Part shown: positions 14,533 through 22,999 of the stretch, in pieces
Layout of the letters: the number at the start of each line of letters is the position of its first letter
Numbering within the stretch: the stretch's first letter is position 1
Source of the DNA: a virus
Virus record (IMG/VR): IMGVR_UViG_3300020183_000386
Coordinates: 1 to 26,988 of that record
Reading direction: 5' to 3' (one strand)
Length of the DNA: 26,988 bases
Program-made: the position numbers and the translations under genes
The notes under the pieces: model-generated
Told to the model about the DNA's origin: nothing
The model's input: the letters and a program-made list of their open reading frames with translations, nothing else
The model's database searches: none

Positions 14533-16290
14533 ATGAACAAGGTAGTAGACTATATCAATAAAATAGGAAGAGTAAAGTATCCATATCTGTTTATCGGCAA
14601 AACGCAAAATACAGATAACAATGGTAATACTTCTAGGATGTTTATTGATGGATACAAAGACGCAGATCTGACTTACAAAGTAACTAGAAATGATGTTTCT
14701 GGAGTAATTGAAAATGTTCAATGGTCTAGATCAAAGATGTTTGTTCCTTGGATGGCAAATTTAACAGAAACACAAAAAAATTACTATGTGTATAATTCAC
14801 AGAATCAGTTTGTATATCTTTGCATTTCCAATAACGTAGATAACAGATCAGATCTGACTGGTCAAGTTAGTACTATACGTCCAACACACACATCTGGAAT
14901 TCAAACATACTCAGATGGATTCTCATGGCTTCCTGTTTATAAAATTACTCCAGGAATGCAAAAGTTTATATCTTCTAATTGGATACCAGTAATCAGTCTT
15001 GAAAATTTTGAAGAACCAACACAAGGAAACACTCCGTGGGAAAAGGCAAATTATTTCTGCAATTCTTCCCCCACTACTGAAGGATTCTGTGCTGTATATG
15101 TAAACAAAACAAAATCAATCCCAACTTCAAGTTCAACTTATGATTATTATTCTGCTGGTGATCTTTATACTACATTTGAAGGAACTTGCAGCGAATGCTA
15201 TTTTTCCTTCAATGATAATTTAGATGATGATTATACTTCTGTATTCTATGAAAATCAAGCAGACATCGAACCATCAATCGAGGTTTTAGGAAAAATTGAT
15301 TTAGTTGCAAGTCTAATAAGTCAAGGAAAGATACCAACAAATTCACCATATTATGCATTGTATCAGTCATGGTTAAAAAATGGAATAGAAGATGGTGGTG
15401 TTGTATCAGTTTTCATCGATCTTTCGGATATGTCTGAAACTGAACTTGTTACCAACGTAGAAAATCCATATATTAGAGTTATAAGTTCTACTGGTTCTGG
15501 TGCTGAAATTAGAATCAAAACATTCATTAATGAAAGCAAAAATTACCAAATCAAAGGAATAGAATTAATTTCACACGGTCAAGATTACAAAGATTTTCTT
15601 CTTGAAATGCAAAACTCTCCTGACTTTAATATTACAGAAGCAGATCTAATATCAAGAATAACAATAAATCTAGACAGATCCGATCTCTTAGGGTTAGATC
15701 CATCTCAGTTATTTAACTGCAAAAACATGATGACTCATGTTAGTTTTGGCAATCAAGAACTCAATGATATTGGTGTTGATTTCCCATCTTCTATTAATTT
15801 TTATAGTTTGATAGAAAATCCAACTAGAGTAGGTGACGACGATAATGAGGTTATTGCAGGAACACTAGATACTACAAAATATACAAAAGAAATAAAATCA
15901 TATAGAACTTTATTTAAGGTTCTAAAAACTGGATTGGGATTCGGCGAAGAAGGAGCATTAGAAGCACACGACAAGGCAGAACCAGTTATTATGAAAAGAC
16001 CTAACGAAACGACATTGACATCTGCATACATCAGGGATATAGATCCTACAAGCGACCCAACACACACTATTATTAAAATAACAGGAGATGTTAAATCGTC
16101 TATCGAAACCGCAACAAAACTAGTACTAGAAGACGGAACACTTTTAGTTGCAGATGAAGTAATAGTCCCTGATCATATCAAACAATTTACTGGGACATTG
16201 TTAAACGGTAAAATATTTGATACAAGAACTGCCAGAGATGTTTCTGGAAACGCAGCAATTACATTTAGCATCACAACCCCAATGAGTTAA
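14533..16290 (+). CDS. 8: gp8-like baseplate wedge protein, enlarged, 585 aa
   Basis: The N-terminal 200 residues follow T4 gp8 in order: PYLFIGKTQ near the start, then KVTRNDVSGVIENVQWSRSK, a VYLCISN segment matching the 'WLVYRCLDV' strand, the DGFSWLPVYKI motif matching T4 'DGYVWEYLFEI', and WIPV. gp8 dimers bind gp7 and gp10 at the wedge periphery. At 585 aa it is much longer than T4 gp8 (334 aa). The extra sequence includes residues about 235-420, with acidic, strand-rich segments, and a C-terminal stretch with repeated TGDVKSS/LVLEDGTLL-like strands. It begins 12 bases after gp7 with a good GAGGAAAAC site. A cysteine pair (CSEC) lies near residue 217. Confidence 0.75.
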   Translation: MNKVVDYINKIGRVKYPYLFIGKTQNTDNNGNTSRMFIDGYKDADLTYKVTRNDVSGVIENVQWSRSKMFVPWMANLTETQKNYYVYNSQNQFVYLCISNNVDNRSDLTGQVSTIRPTHTSGIQTYSDGFSWLPVYKITPGMQKFISSNWIPVISLENFEEPTQGNTPWEKANYFCNSSPTTEGFCAVYVNKTKSIPTSSSTYDYYSAGDLYTTFEGTCSECYFSFNDNLDDDYTSVFYENQADIEPSIEVLGKIDLVASLISQGKIPTNSPYYALYQSWLKNGIEDGGVVSVFIDLSDMSETELVTNVENPYIRVISSTGSGAEIRIKTFINESKNYQIKGIELISHGQDYKDFLLEMQNSPDFNITEADLISRITINLDRSDLLGLDPSQLFNCKNMMTHVSFGNQELNDIGVDFPSSINFYSLIENPTRVGDDDNEVIAGTLDTTKYTKEIKSYRTLFKVLKTGLGFGEEGALEAHDKAEPVIMKRPNETTLTSAYIRDIDPTSDPTHTIIKITGDVKSSIETATKLVLEDGTLLVADEVIVPDHIKQFTGTLLNGKIFDTRTARDVSGNAAITFSITTPMS

Positions 16291-16292
16291 TT

Positions 16293-16922
16293 ATGCCATC
16301 ACCATTATCATCCAGTCCATATAATAGTAGAAACTTAGACTATCCAAAGTATTCATTCGTAGCATTTAAGCCAGGAACGCCGTTACAGGCTTCTGAATTA
16401 AATGAATTGCAAGAAAATGTGTTAATGCAATTAACACATACTAATAAATTTCTATACGACATCGCTGCTGGTGATACATATTCCACCACTTCATTTCTAG
16501 GTTCGTTTAATTTTCCAATATTAACCACTTTGAATGAAATAACTTTATCGTTAAGTGATTCTAACTTAACCATGAATATAGGAAGTTCTTGGATAAATGT
16601 TCCAATAAATGAACAATATAGAGTATGGACAAAACCATCCAATGTTTCATTAACACTACCAACCACTGGTGGGATAGTTTATTCTTCATACGAATCTTCT
16701 TTTATTGTATGCTCAAGTAATAGCGAAGACGAAGGATATATTTTTAATGATAATTCTGGGGGAGCTGATTCATCGTGTGGGGCCGATAGAATAAAAGTGT
16801 CTTCTTCTATTACATTAACTTCCGCTTCTGCTGTTCAACTTTTTACAATTCAAGCAATAACAGAATCAGATGAATATTTAATTACAGATAAATTAAATAG
16901 AACAAGAACAATTGTATTATGA
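16293..16922 (+). CDS. Small FKPG-domain virion protein, 209 aa
   Basis: The distinctive motif is FKPGTPLQASELNELQEN at residues 25-42. This is a form of the 'FKPG-x-x-LQA-x-EL-x-E-x-Q' signature seen at the start of T4-like phage fibre or baseplate-attached proteins (reminiscent of DUF4815-type domains). The remainder is strand-rich with IGSSWINVPINEQYRVW and a DEGYIFND...GADRIKVSS segment. The whole protein is a paralogue of the last 230 residues of the next gene, matching in the same order. It probably binds the baseplate and carries or caps a fibre. It is tightly packed behind gp8 with only a weak GAG ahead of the ATG, and it ends ATGA into the next gene. The function is not otherwise recognised. 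Confidence 0.65.
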   Translation: MPSPLSSSPYNSRNLDYPKYSFVAFKPGTPLQASELNELQENVLMQLTHTNKFLYDIAAGDTYSTTSFLGSFNFPILTTLNEITLSLSDSNLTMNIGSSWINVPINEQYRVWTKPSNVSLTLPTTGGIVYSSYESSFIVCSSNSEDEGYIFNDNSGGADSSCGADRIKVSSSITLTSASAVQLFTIQAITESDEYLITDKLNRTRTIVL

Positions 16923-18985
16923 CAAATTTATATAAAAAAGCATTTAATAATAGAACTATTACTTGGGATTTCGAGGAGGGGGACGGACCTACAACAACAA
17001 ATGTCTTTGGAGATTGTATATGTGAAACAGTAAATGGTCCTGCTAATCCAGAATCATTTCAAGATCATGTTGATCCACTATGGGATTTTTACACATATGC
17101 AAATGATTATTATGTAGAAGGTATATTAACACCATCCGTTGCTCCTAAAGCGGATTATATCAATCAAAAATATGCAACATATGTTACCGGACTAAATCCA
17201 CAATGTTGGATCAATCGGTTATTTCCAAATGGAAACTCACCTACATTTTATCATTCCGTTTCTACTAGAGGTTATGGTGCTACTTATTTTACTCAAGGCT
17301 TTGGAGTTTTTGATAATATAACATGTAGAGGCGACATAAACGAAGATTGTTTTCCTGAACCCAGAAGTAACTATGAAAGATTTTTACATGAAGTACATTC
17401 AGTATGTGAAGGTGGCCTTGAAGGAGTTAGACGATCAATAGGTCAGTATGCTCCAACCGCTTCAGCAGTAACTGTTATTTCCCCAACACATGTTCTTTTA
17501 TGTGGTCACTGTGTTGGTGGGGGACCAGAAAGAGAAGATTATGTTGTTTTATGGGATCCAACTACTCAAACTTTTGTTGGTAATTTAGTAAGAACAGTTG
17601 CAAAAGTAGAATCTGCTTCGTCTCAAGATTTTCATACTAGATTGTATTATGATAGAGATGTTAGAATAGCAAAAATAGTAGGTACAGGACGATTTCCAGT
17701 ACATTACACCCATTACTTAAATCCATACTCATTCCAATCATATATTCGAACAACCGGACAACAAAACTCAAATGAAGATCTAGCAGTATTTCATTTGAAT
17801 CAACAAGGGATATTTGCACTTGGATTATTGTCTTTCCAGAACTTAAACAACATAGTCGATAATGGAAGTAGTGTGTTTGGTTTAATACCAAATTTTAATG
17901 TTGGATTAAAATATGAAAAAATAAAAGAAATAATACAACCTGGATTTGCTAATGCGAAATCTGGTAGTAGTGGAACAAACTATATGTTCTACACTAAAGA
18001 TGGAATAAATTTGTGGCCGGGTGGTGCATTTGCTGGACAATATATCAACGGCACGTGGAGAAGAATAAATAACAAATTTTTGGTAGATGAAGTCAATCAA
18101 TATTTAAGAGCAGTAGGTGAACCAGAATTAATAGAATATACTAATTTTGATTTAGTTTATAAAATTAGTGATTTCATGGAACAACCAGAACCCCCAGAAA
18201 ATCCACCAGAAGAACAAATAGGAATCTTAATTTCATCAGATGAAAATCCTAGTGCGTATAATCACGTTTTAAATATTTTTCCATATTCTAGTAGAAAACA
18301 AGATACTCAAGATAAAAACTATACTCAATTAGGATTTAAGCCGGGAATCTTGCTACAAGCAGCAGAATTAAATGAACTTCAGGAAAATATAGTTCTTCAG
18401 CAGACATTAACCCTTAGTCTTTCATATAATTGGCCAAAGTTTGGTAAAAAATATCAACATGAAAATGTTTTAGATTTTACAATTTATGAAACATTAAGTG
18501 GAAGGTTTGATGAAGTATATGAATTTCCAATTCCAAATTTAAATTATTGCGTACCACAAAACCCATCTTTAATAAAATCCGATGTTTTAGGAAATGCTAT
18601 ATTCATTACACTTTCTTCTGGATGGTATAATGTTCCAGTCAGAAACGAAAATATTTGGTGCTTTATGGAGAGTAAGACTATTTCTATTCCTTTAAGTGGA
18701 ACAGTTGATACTAAAGTATATTTAACAATAAGTGAAGAAATAGTTCCATCATCATTTATACCAACAGAAGAAGGATATGATTTTAATGACAAGTCTAGTA
18801 AATTTTTAAATCCAATCACTGATGGAGCAGATAGAGTAAAAATCAACCTAGATATAACTACTTCCCCAGAAAATAATGCGGTTCCGATTCTAACCATAAG
18901 ACGAGGGACAGATACAATAATAGGTTCAAATAGAATTTTAGTTCAAACAATGAATAAGTATAAAATTAATGATATAAATATCTAA
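16919..18985 (+). CDS. Virion protein with trypsin-like protease domain fused to an FKPG attachment domain, 688 aa
   Basis: Residues about 165-375 show the signature of a chymotrypsin-fold (S1-like) serine protease. AVTVISPTHVLLCGHCVG has H197 in the place of the catalytic His of 'VLTAAHC'. NEDLAVFHL supplies D287, as in 'DIALLRL'. AKSGSSGTNYM gives a G-x-S-G box with S351. A proline-rich linker (EQPEPPENPPEEQ, about 421-433) leads to a C-terminal domain (455-688) with FKPGILLQAAELNELQEN, a second copy of the preceding gene. The N-terminal 160 residues are not recognised. The likely design is a baseplate-anchored protein displaying a protease-fold head, which could cleave host surface protein, mature a tail protein or merely bind. 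Whether it is active is unknown. The ATG overlaps the previous stop. Confidence 0.65.
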   Translation: MTNLYKKAFNNRTITWDFEEGDGPTTTNVFGDCICETVNGPANPESFQDHVDPLWDFYTYANDYYVEGILTPSVAPKADYINQKYATYVTGLNPQCWINRLFPNGNSPTFYHSVSTRGYGATYFTQGFGVFDNITCRGDINEDCFPEPRSNYERFLHEVHSVCEGGLEGVRRSIGQYAPTASAVTVISPTHVLLCGHCVGGGPEREDYVVLWDPTTQTFVGNLVRTVAKVESASSQDFHTRLYYDRDVRIAKIVGTGRFPVHYTHYLNPYSFQSYIRTTGQQNSNEDLAVFHLNQQGIFALGLLSFQNLNNIVDNGSSVFGLIPNFNVGLKYEKIKEIIQPGFANAKSGSSGTNYMFYTKDGINLWPGGAFAGQYINGTWRRINNKFLVDEVNQYLRAVGEPELIEYTNFDLVYKISDFMEQPEPPENPPEEQIGILISSDENPSAYNHVLNIFPYSSRKQDTQDKNYTQLGFKPGILLQAAELNELQENIVLQQTLTLSLSYNWPKFGKKYQHENVLDFTIYETLSGRFDEVYEFPIPNLNYCVPQNPSLIKSDVLGNAIFITLSSGWYNVPVRNENIWCFMESKTISIPLSGTVDTKVYLTISEEIVPSSFIPTEEGYDFNDKSSKFLNPITDGADRVKINLDITTSPENNAVPILTIRRGTDTIIGSNRILVQTMNKYKINDINI
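18973..18980 (+). promoter_or_regulatory. Late promoter TATAAATA before the 766-aa fibre gene
   Basis: An exact TATAAATA overlaps the last codons of the 688-aa gene, 19 bases before the ATG at 19000. A start near 18986 leaves a leader of about 14 bases with a weak AAAAGAA purine tract. This is the best-placed promoter for the fibre genes. Confidence 0.65.
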
Positions 18986-18999
18986 AAGAATAAAAAACT

Positions 19000-21300
19000 A
19001 TGCCATTTACCAGAGATCAACAAATTTCAAACCTTTCGCCAACAACCACATTTTATGATTGGTGGCAAAAAGAAAACGATGAAATTATCGAAAAATTAAA
19101 CCAATTACGAGTCTTTAGTGCTACGGGTGGTGGTGGTATTTTTGCTGCTACTGACACGAATGGTCTTTTAACTATTAGTCTCGGTGGATCTCAAGGTGTT
19201 TCCCAAGGTATTACTTTCTCTGGTGATGTTCAATTTACTGGAAATACAATTTTACCGAACATTTCTTACAAAGTTACAGGTATCACTTCTGGTACTTCTG
19301 GATTTACTTTTGGTACTCCTGTTTGGGTAGATACGACTGCGACATCTGGATATAGTGCAGGAAATTGCACATCAGCAGACAGTTCTGAAATAGTAGGTTT
19401 AATTACTCAAAGAACCACAACTTACTCTACTATTACTGTATGCGGTAAAATTGATGGTGACTTTAGAAATACGGAAAGCACAGGAAATGATTTATCTGCT
19501 GGATGCATTTACTTCTTAGGAGATACTACAGGGAAGTTAAATGTTACAGAACCATCAACAGATGGATATGTTTCAAAACCGTTGCTAATGGGTTTGGGTG
19601 CGACTTCTGGTGTAGTTTTACCACTAAGAGGCCAATTACTTGATTCTAGTTCTGGTTCTGGTGGCAATACATATGGTTCAAATGACATATTTGTAGTTCT
19701 ACCATCTGCAAGTTCTTCTGACTTTACTGTTGGTAAAGTTGTTTCGTACTTTCCAGATGAAACACTATTGGGTCAATATTTAACATCAGATCCTGCATCG
19801 AGAAGTCAATATGGTGGATTTTTCTTAAGTAGATCGGGATCAGTTAAAGAAGGAGCACAACCAAAATCTCCATTTACCAATGATAACGAAGAAGATGCTG
19901 TAGTTGGAACAGTTACACAGGCAACGAACGTTGGTGGTGGTAATTACCTGTATAGAATTACTACTTTTGGTGCTGTTCCTATAGATCTTGGTGACCCTGG
20001 TTATTTTTATCTTAGCAACAACTGGACATCATCTGCAACTCAATTAATTTACAATTCATCGGCAACATATGCAGGAAAATTATACGCAATTCAGTACGAT
20101 GCTGGCAATCATACTATTGTAAATAGAAATCTTAAAGGATACGGAAGTCAGCAAGCAAGTTTCCTTCTTTCTGCTTCCACCTCAACAGGTTCAACTGCTG
20201 GTAGTCTAACAAAGAATCAACTTCTCAACGGCGACTACTCAATTTGGCAAAGAGAAGAAGGTAAACTTTCTGGATACACTGGACAGGAAAACTTAGTGTT
20301 TGCTGACATGTGGAGAAGAATTGATGGTATAACTGGTGCAACGGCAGGAACTAAGGATTTCCGAGTCGAAAGAAAAACCTTTGATGATTATCAGACCAGC
20401 ATTGAAGGTAATCCAGAATACTACCTACAAGTAAAAGCACTAGCAGCAACATGTGGTGCGACAGCAGATTATATAACAATTGGTCATGTAATTCCTAGTG
20501 CAAAGGCATTCAACGATCAAGATGTAGTTCTAAGTTTCTACATGAAGTGTTCACACAACAGTTATTCTGTAGATCTTTATTATGCCAGATATAATAATGG
20601 AATACAAGCAGACAAGACTTTAATTGATACAGTAACTCCATCAACTAGCTGGCAAAGATTTGATGTCACGTTTACTATCACGGATCTTGCAGATCTACTA
20701 ACAACAAGAGTAGATGATTATACTGAAGTTGGTTTTGATTTGATTCCACTTGTCAAAACTGCAATCAATAATGCAGTATCAATTTCTACGAATGTTTATG
20801 TTGACATTGCTTCTGTTTGCCTTTTCCCTGGCGATAAACTGTTCGCTCCTCATACACACGAAGAGTTTTCAAATAGATTAAATGAGTGCAGAAGATATTA
20901 TTTCTCCTCATATGATCTAGAACAGTATGCTGGCAAAGCGGTTCTCTTTGATGGTGGCGATATTTTAGGAACACCAAACCACACATACTTTCCACTAAAT
21001 GATTGCAACTTTACAAAGTGGACTGTTCCTATGCGAGACGATCCAACTGTTACAATTTACTCTCCATATTCTGGACAGCAAAATGATGCATATAATTTTG
21101 ATGCAGGAAGAGATTGTAGATTAACAAGTGGAACATTCGGATATAACGGAGCAAATAGAGTTGCGATAAACAATACAGCAACTACCTCAATAGAATCAAA
21201 CAAAAATGGTGTAAAGGTATGTGTTACACAAGGTAGAGTAATTTATGATAAGTTGTTCTACCATATAATAGCAGACGCAGATTATCCTCTACCATCATAA
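19000..21300 (+). CDS. Tail fibre-like protein with C-terminal carbohydrate-binding-like domain, 766 aa
   Basis: The N-terminus has FYDWWQKENDEIIEKLNQL (18-36), a motif frequent at the start of fibre-type structural proteins of marine T4-like phages and likely a trimeric coiled-coil anchor. It is followed by a Gly-rich spacer and strand repeats such as EIVGLITQ and CIYFLGDTTGKLNVTEPS (about 130-210), of a kind shared with the next gene. From about 405 comes a tail-tip domain of familiar type: NQLLNGDYSIWQREEG, FADMWRR, a jelly-roll-like middle (PSTSWQRFDVTFTI) and NRLNECRRYYFSSYD near 625. In other phages this arrangement (NGNFDIWQRG, ADRW, CQRYY) marks a carbohydrate-binding-like fibre domain. 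The protein likely touches the host surface. The exact receptor and T4 counterpart are unknown. Confidence 0.72.
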   Translation: MPFTRDQQISNLSPTTTFYDWWQKENDEIIEKLNQLRVFSATGGGGIFAATDTNGLLTISLGGSQGVSQGITFSGDVQFTGNTILPNISYKVTGITSGTSGFTFGTPVWVDTTATSGYSAGNCTSADSSEIVGLITQRTTTYSTITVCGKIDGDFRNTESTGNDLSAGCIYFLGDTTGKLNVTEPSTDGYVSKPLLMGLGATSGVVLPLRGQLLDSSSGSGGNTYGSNDIFVVLPSASSSDFTVGKVVSYFPDETLLGQYLTSDPASRSQYGGFFLSRSGSVKEGAQPKSPFTNDNEEDAVVGTVTQATNVGGGNYLYRITTFGAVPIDLGDPGYFYLSNNWTSSATQLIYNSSATYAGKLYAIQYDAGNHTIVNRNLKGYGSQQASFLLSASTSTGSTAGSLTKNQLLNGDYSIWQREEGKLSGYTGQENLVFADMWRRIDGITGATAGTKDFRVERKTFDDYQTSIEGNPEYYLQVKALAATCGATADYITIGHVIPSAKAFNDQDVVLSFYMKCSHNSYSVDLYYARYNNGIQADKTLIDTVTPSTSWQRFDVTFTITDLADLLTTRVDDYTEVGFDLIPLVKTAINNAVSISTNVYVDIASVCLFPGDKLFAPHTHEEFSNRLNECRRYYFSSYDLEQYAGKAVLFDGGDILGTPNHTYFPLNDCNFTKWTVPMRDDPTVTIYSPYSGQQNDAYNFDAGRDCRLTSGTFGYNGANRVAINNTATTSIESNKNGVKVCVTQGRVIYDKLFYHIIADADYPLPS

Positions 21301-21312
21301 TAGGAGTTAAAT

Positions 21313-22992
21313 ATGCCGTGTGGAAGCAGTTCAAATATCAATGTTTCTAAAACTTTCGTTGAAGTAAATCCTGCTGCGTTTGCAAGTAGTAGATTTGTTG
21401 TTACTATTCCAAGCGGAAGTTATGCAGCAGGAATTACTGGTGGTGATGTAATCTATTATGGTGTCACTTTTGGTGAATACAGAAAAGCAAAAGCAGACGA
21501 TCCAGTAAGTTCAGAAGTTTTTGGTATTGTGGAATCTAGAAATTTCATAAGTGGAAGCATCGATGTTGTTACACAAGGATCCATTAACTTTCCATCAACT
21601 GGATTTACGGCAACGGCGGCCGGGGGTGGTGCTGGTGGACTAGACGTTTATTTCTTGAGTGATACTGATGCAGGAAAAATTCAACCTCTTGCTCCAACTG
21701 AAGTTGGACATATAGTAAAACCAGTATATCAAGTAGGAGAACATGGTGGATCATATACTGGTCTTGTAACAAACTATATTGGTTATAATATAGGAACAGA
21801 AGTAGAAACTACTATTGGTGGGTTTTCTAGTGGAGTCGGTAGTTTAGTCTTTACTTTTGGTGAGATAGATGATCCTTCATATGTTTGTATTTCAAAAGTT
21901 TCGAATGAATTTCCAGGTCGTACAAAAATATTACCATTAACTTCAGAATATATTCCTTTGTTTGAAAAAATTGGAATACAATTCGGATTTATTTATCGCA
22001 TACAATTGAAGTTACAAAATGCATCTGAAGTTTTGACTAGATCTGCCATTGTAGCAGCATCTGGAGATCCATATGGCGGATATGGGGGGATAGGGTATTA
22101 TACAACTGCAACATCTTCTGCTGCTGGTAATTCGTTGTTGGATTCATTAACTTTTGACTTAAATGATATTACATCTTACCAAGGAAAATATGCACCATCA
22201 ATTTATGGTAGAAGAGTAATTGGTAGTAATAGAGATGGAAAGTTAAATTATGTTTATAGTTCAGAAAACAATCCATTTAATATAACAAATGATGCACAAA
22301 GAACATCAGCACTTTTAAGGGGATCTTGGACTAATCCTCAGCAACAAACAAACTGGTGGAGCGTCGTAGAACAAACTCCAGATTTTGATGATGAAAATTA
22401 TTTTTATCTTTATACCACTGGATATGGTCTAGAACCCCTTACAATTGGAGAGTCACCATATCAAATAATAGATGGAAAGTATTACCTAAATGATTTATCG
22501 GTATATGCTCCGTCCTATAACAATGGACTAACAGATCCTACAAATAGTCCATATAGATTCTACTTTGACACATTGGCAAATTCATATGCAGGAACAAATG
22601 GATCACAATTACCAAGCGATATAGTTTTAGCAACTAGAGCAGAAATTGTTGGATTCGCATTACCGCTCATAGATGTTTCTACATCTCATGATCCGAATAT
22701 TCAATTATTACCAATTCAAGTATTACAGGCCGACGACACGGCCGGCAATGCAACATATGCTTTCAATCCAATTCCATTAACTCAATACGGTAGATATGAT
22801 CTAAATGTATACATGAAAGTAAAGGATACTGGTATGTCTTCATATCTACCAAGATCAGTTGCAATCGAAGATACACTTGAAGTTCCAACATTAAAATATG
22901 GAGCAGAGAAAATTGATCTAGAAACAAAGATAGATAGTCTTATATCTCGTCTTGTAAATATTGAGAACAGATTAAGAATACCCCCACCATAA
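21313..22992 (+). CDS. Fibre-like virion protein with C-terminal coiled coil, 559 aa
   Basis: AGGAG 8 bases before the ATG gives a clear start, 12 bases after the previous stop. Residues 60-150 (SSEVFGIVESRNFISGSIDV, then VYFLSDTDAGKIQPLAP and GHIVKPVYQVG) share the strand pattern of residues 130-210 in the preceding fibre, so the two genes are related in part. The rest is strand-rich with Tyr/Gly segments (GDPYGGYGGIGYYTT). The last 35 residues are a short heptad-like helix (KIDLETKIDSLISRLVNIEN) ending PPP, which suggests trimerisation at the C-terminus. It is probably a baseplate-attached fibre or fibre-connector. No catalytic motif is seen and no T4 gene is clearly matched. Confidence 0.6.
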   Translation: MPCGSSSNINVSKTFVEVNPAAFASSRFVVTIPSGSYAAGITGGDVIYYGVTFGEYRKAKADDPVSSEVFGIVESRNFISGSIDVVTQGSINFPSTGFTATAAGGGAGGLDVYFLSDTDAGKIQPLAPTEVGHIVKPVYQVGEHGGSYTGLVTNYIGYNIGTEVETTIGGFSSGVGSLVFTFGEIDDPSYVCISKVSNEFPGRTKILPLTSEYIPLFEKIGIQFGFIYRIQLKLQNASEVLTRSAIVAASGDPYGGYGGIGYYTTATSSAAGNSLLDSLTFDLNDITSYQGKYAPSIYGRRVIGSNRDGKLNYVYSSENNPFNITNDAQRTSALLRGSWTNPQQQTNWWSVVEQTPDFDDENYFYLYTTGYGLEPLTIGESPYQIIDGKYYLNDLSVYAPSYNNGLTDPTNSPYRFYFDTLANSYAGTNGSQLPSDIVLATRAEIVGFALPLIDVSTSHDPNIQLLPIQVLQADDTAGNATYAFNPIPLTQYGRYDLNVYMKVKDTGMSSYLPRSVAIEDTLEVPTLKYGAEKIDLETKIDSLISRLVNIENRLRIPPP

Positions 22993-22999
22993 TATTAAC

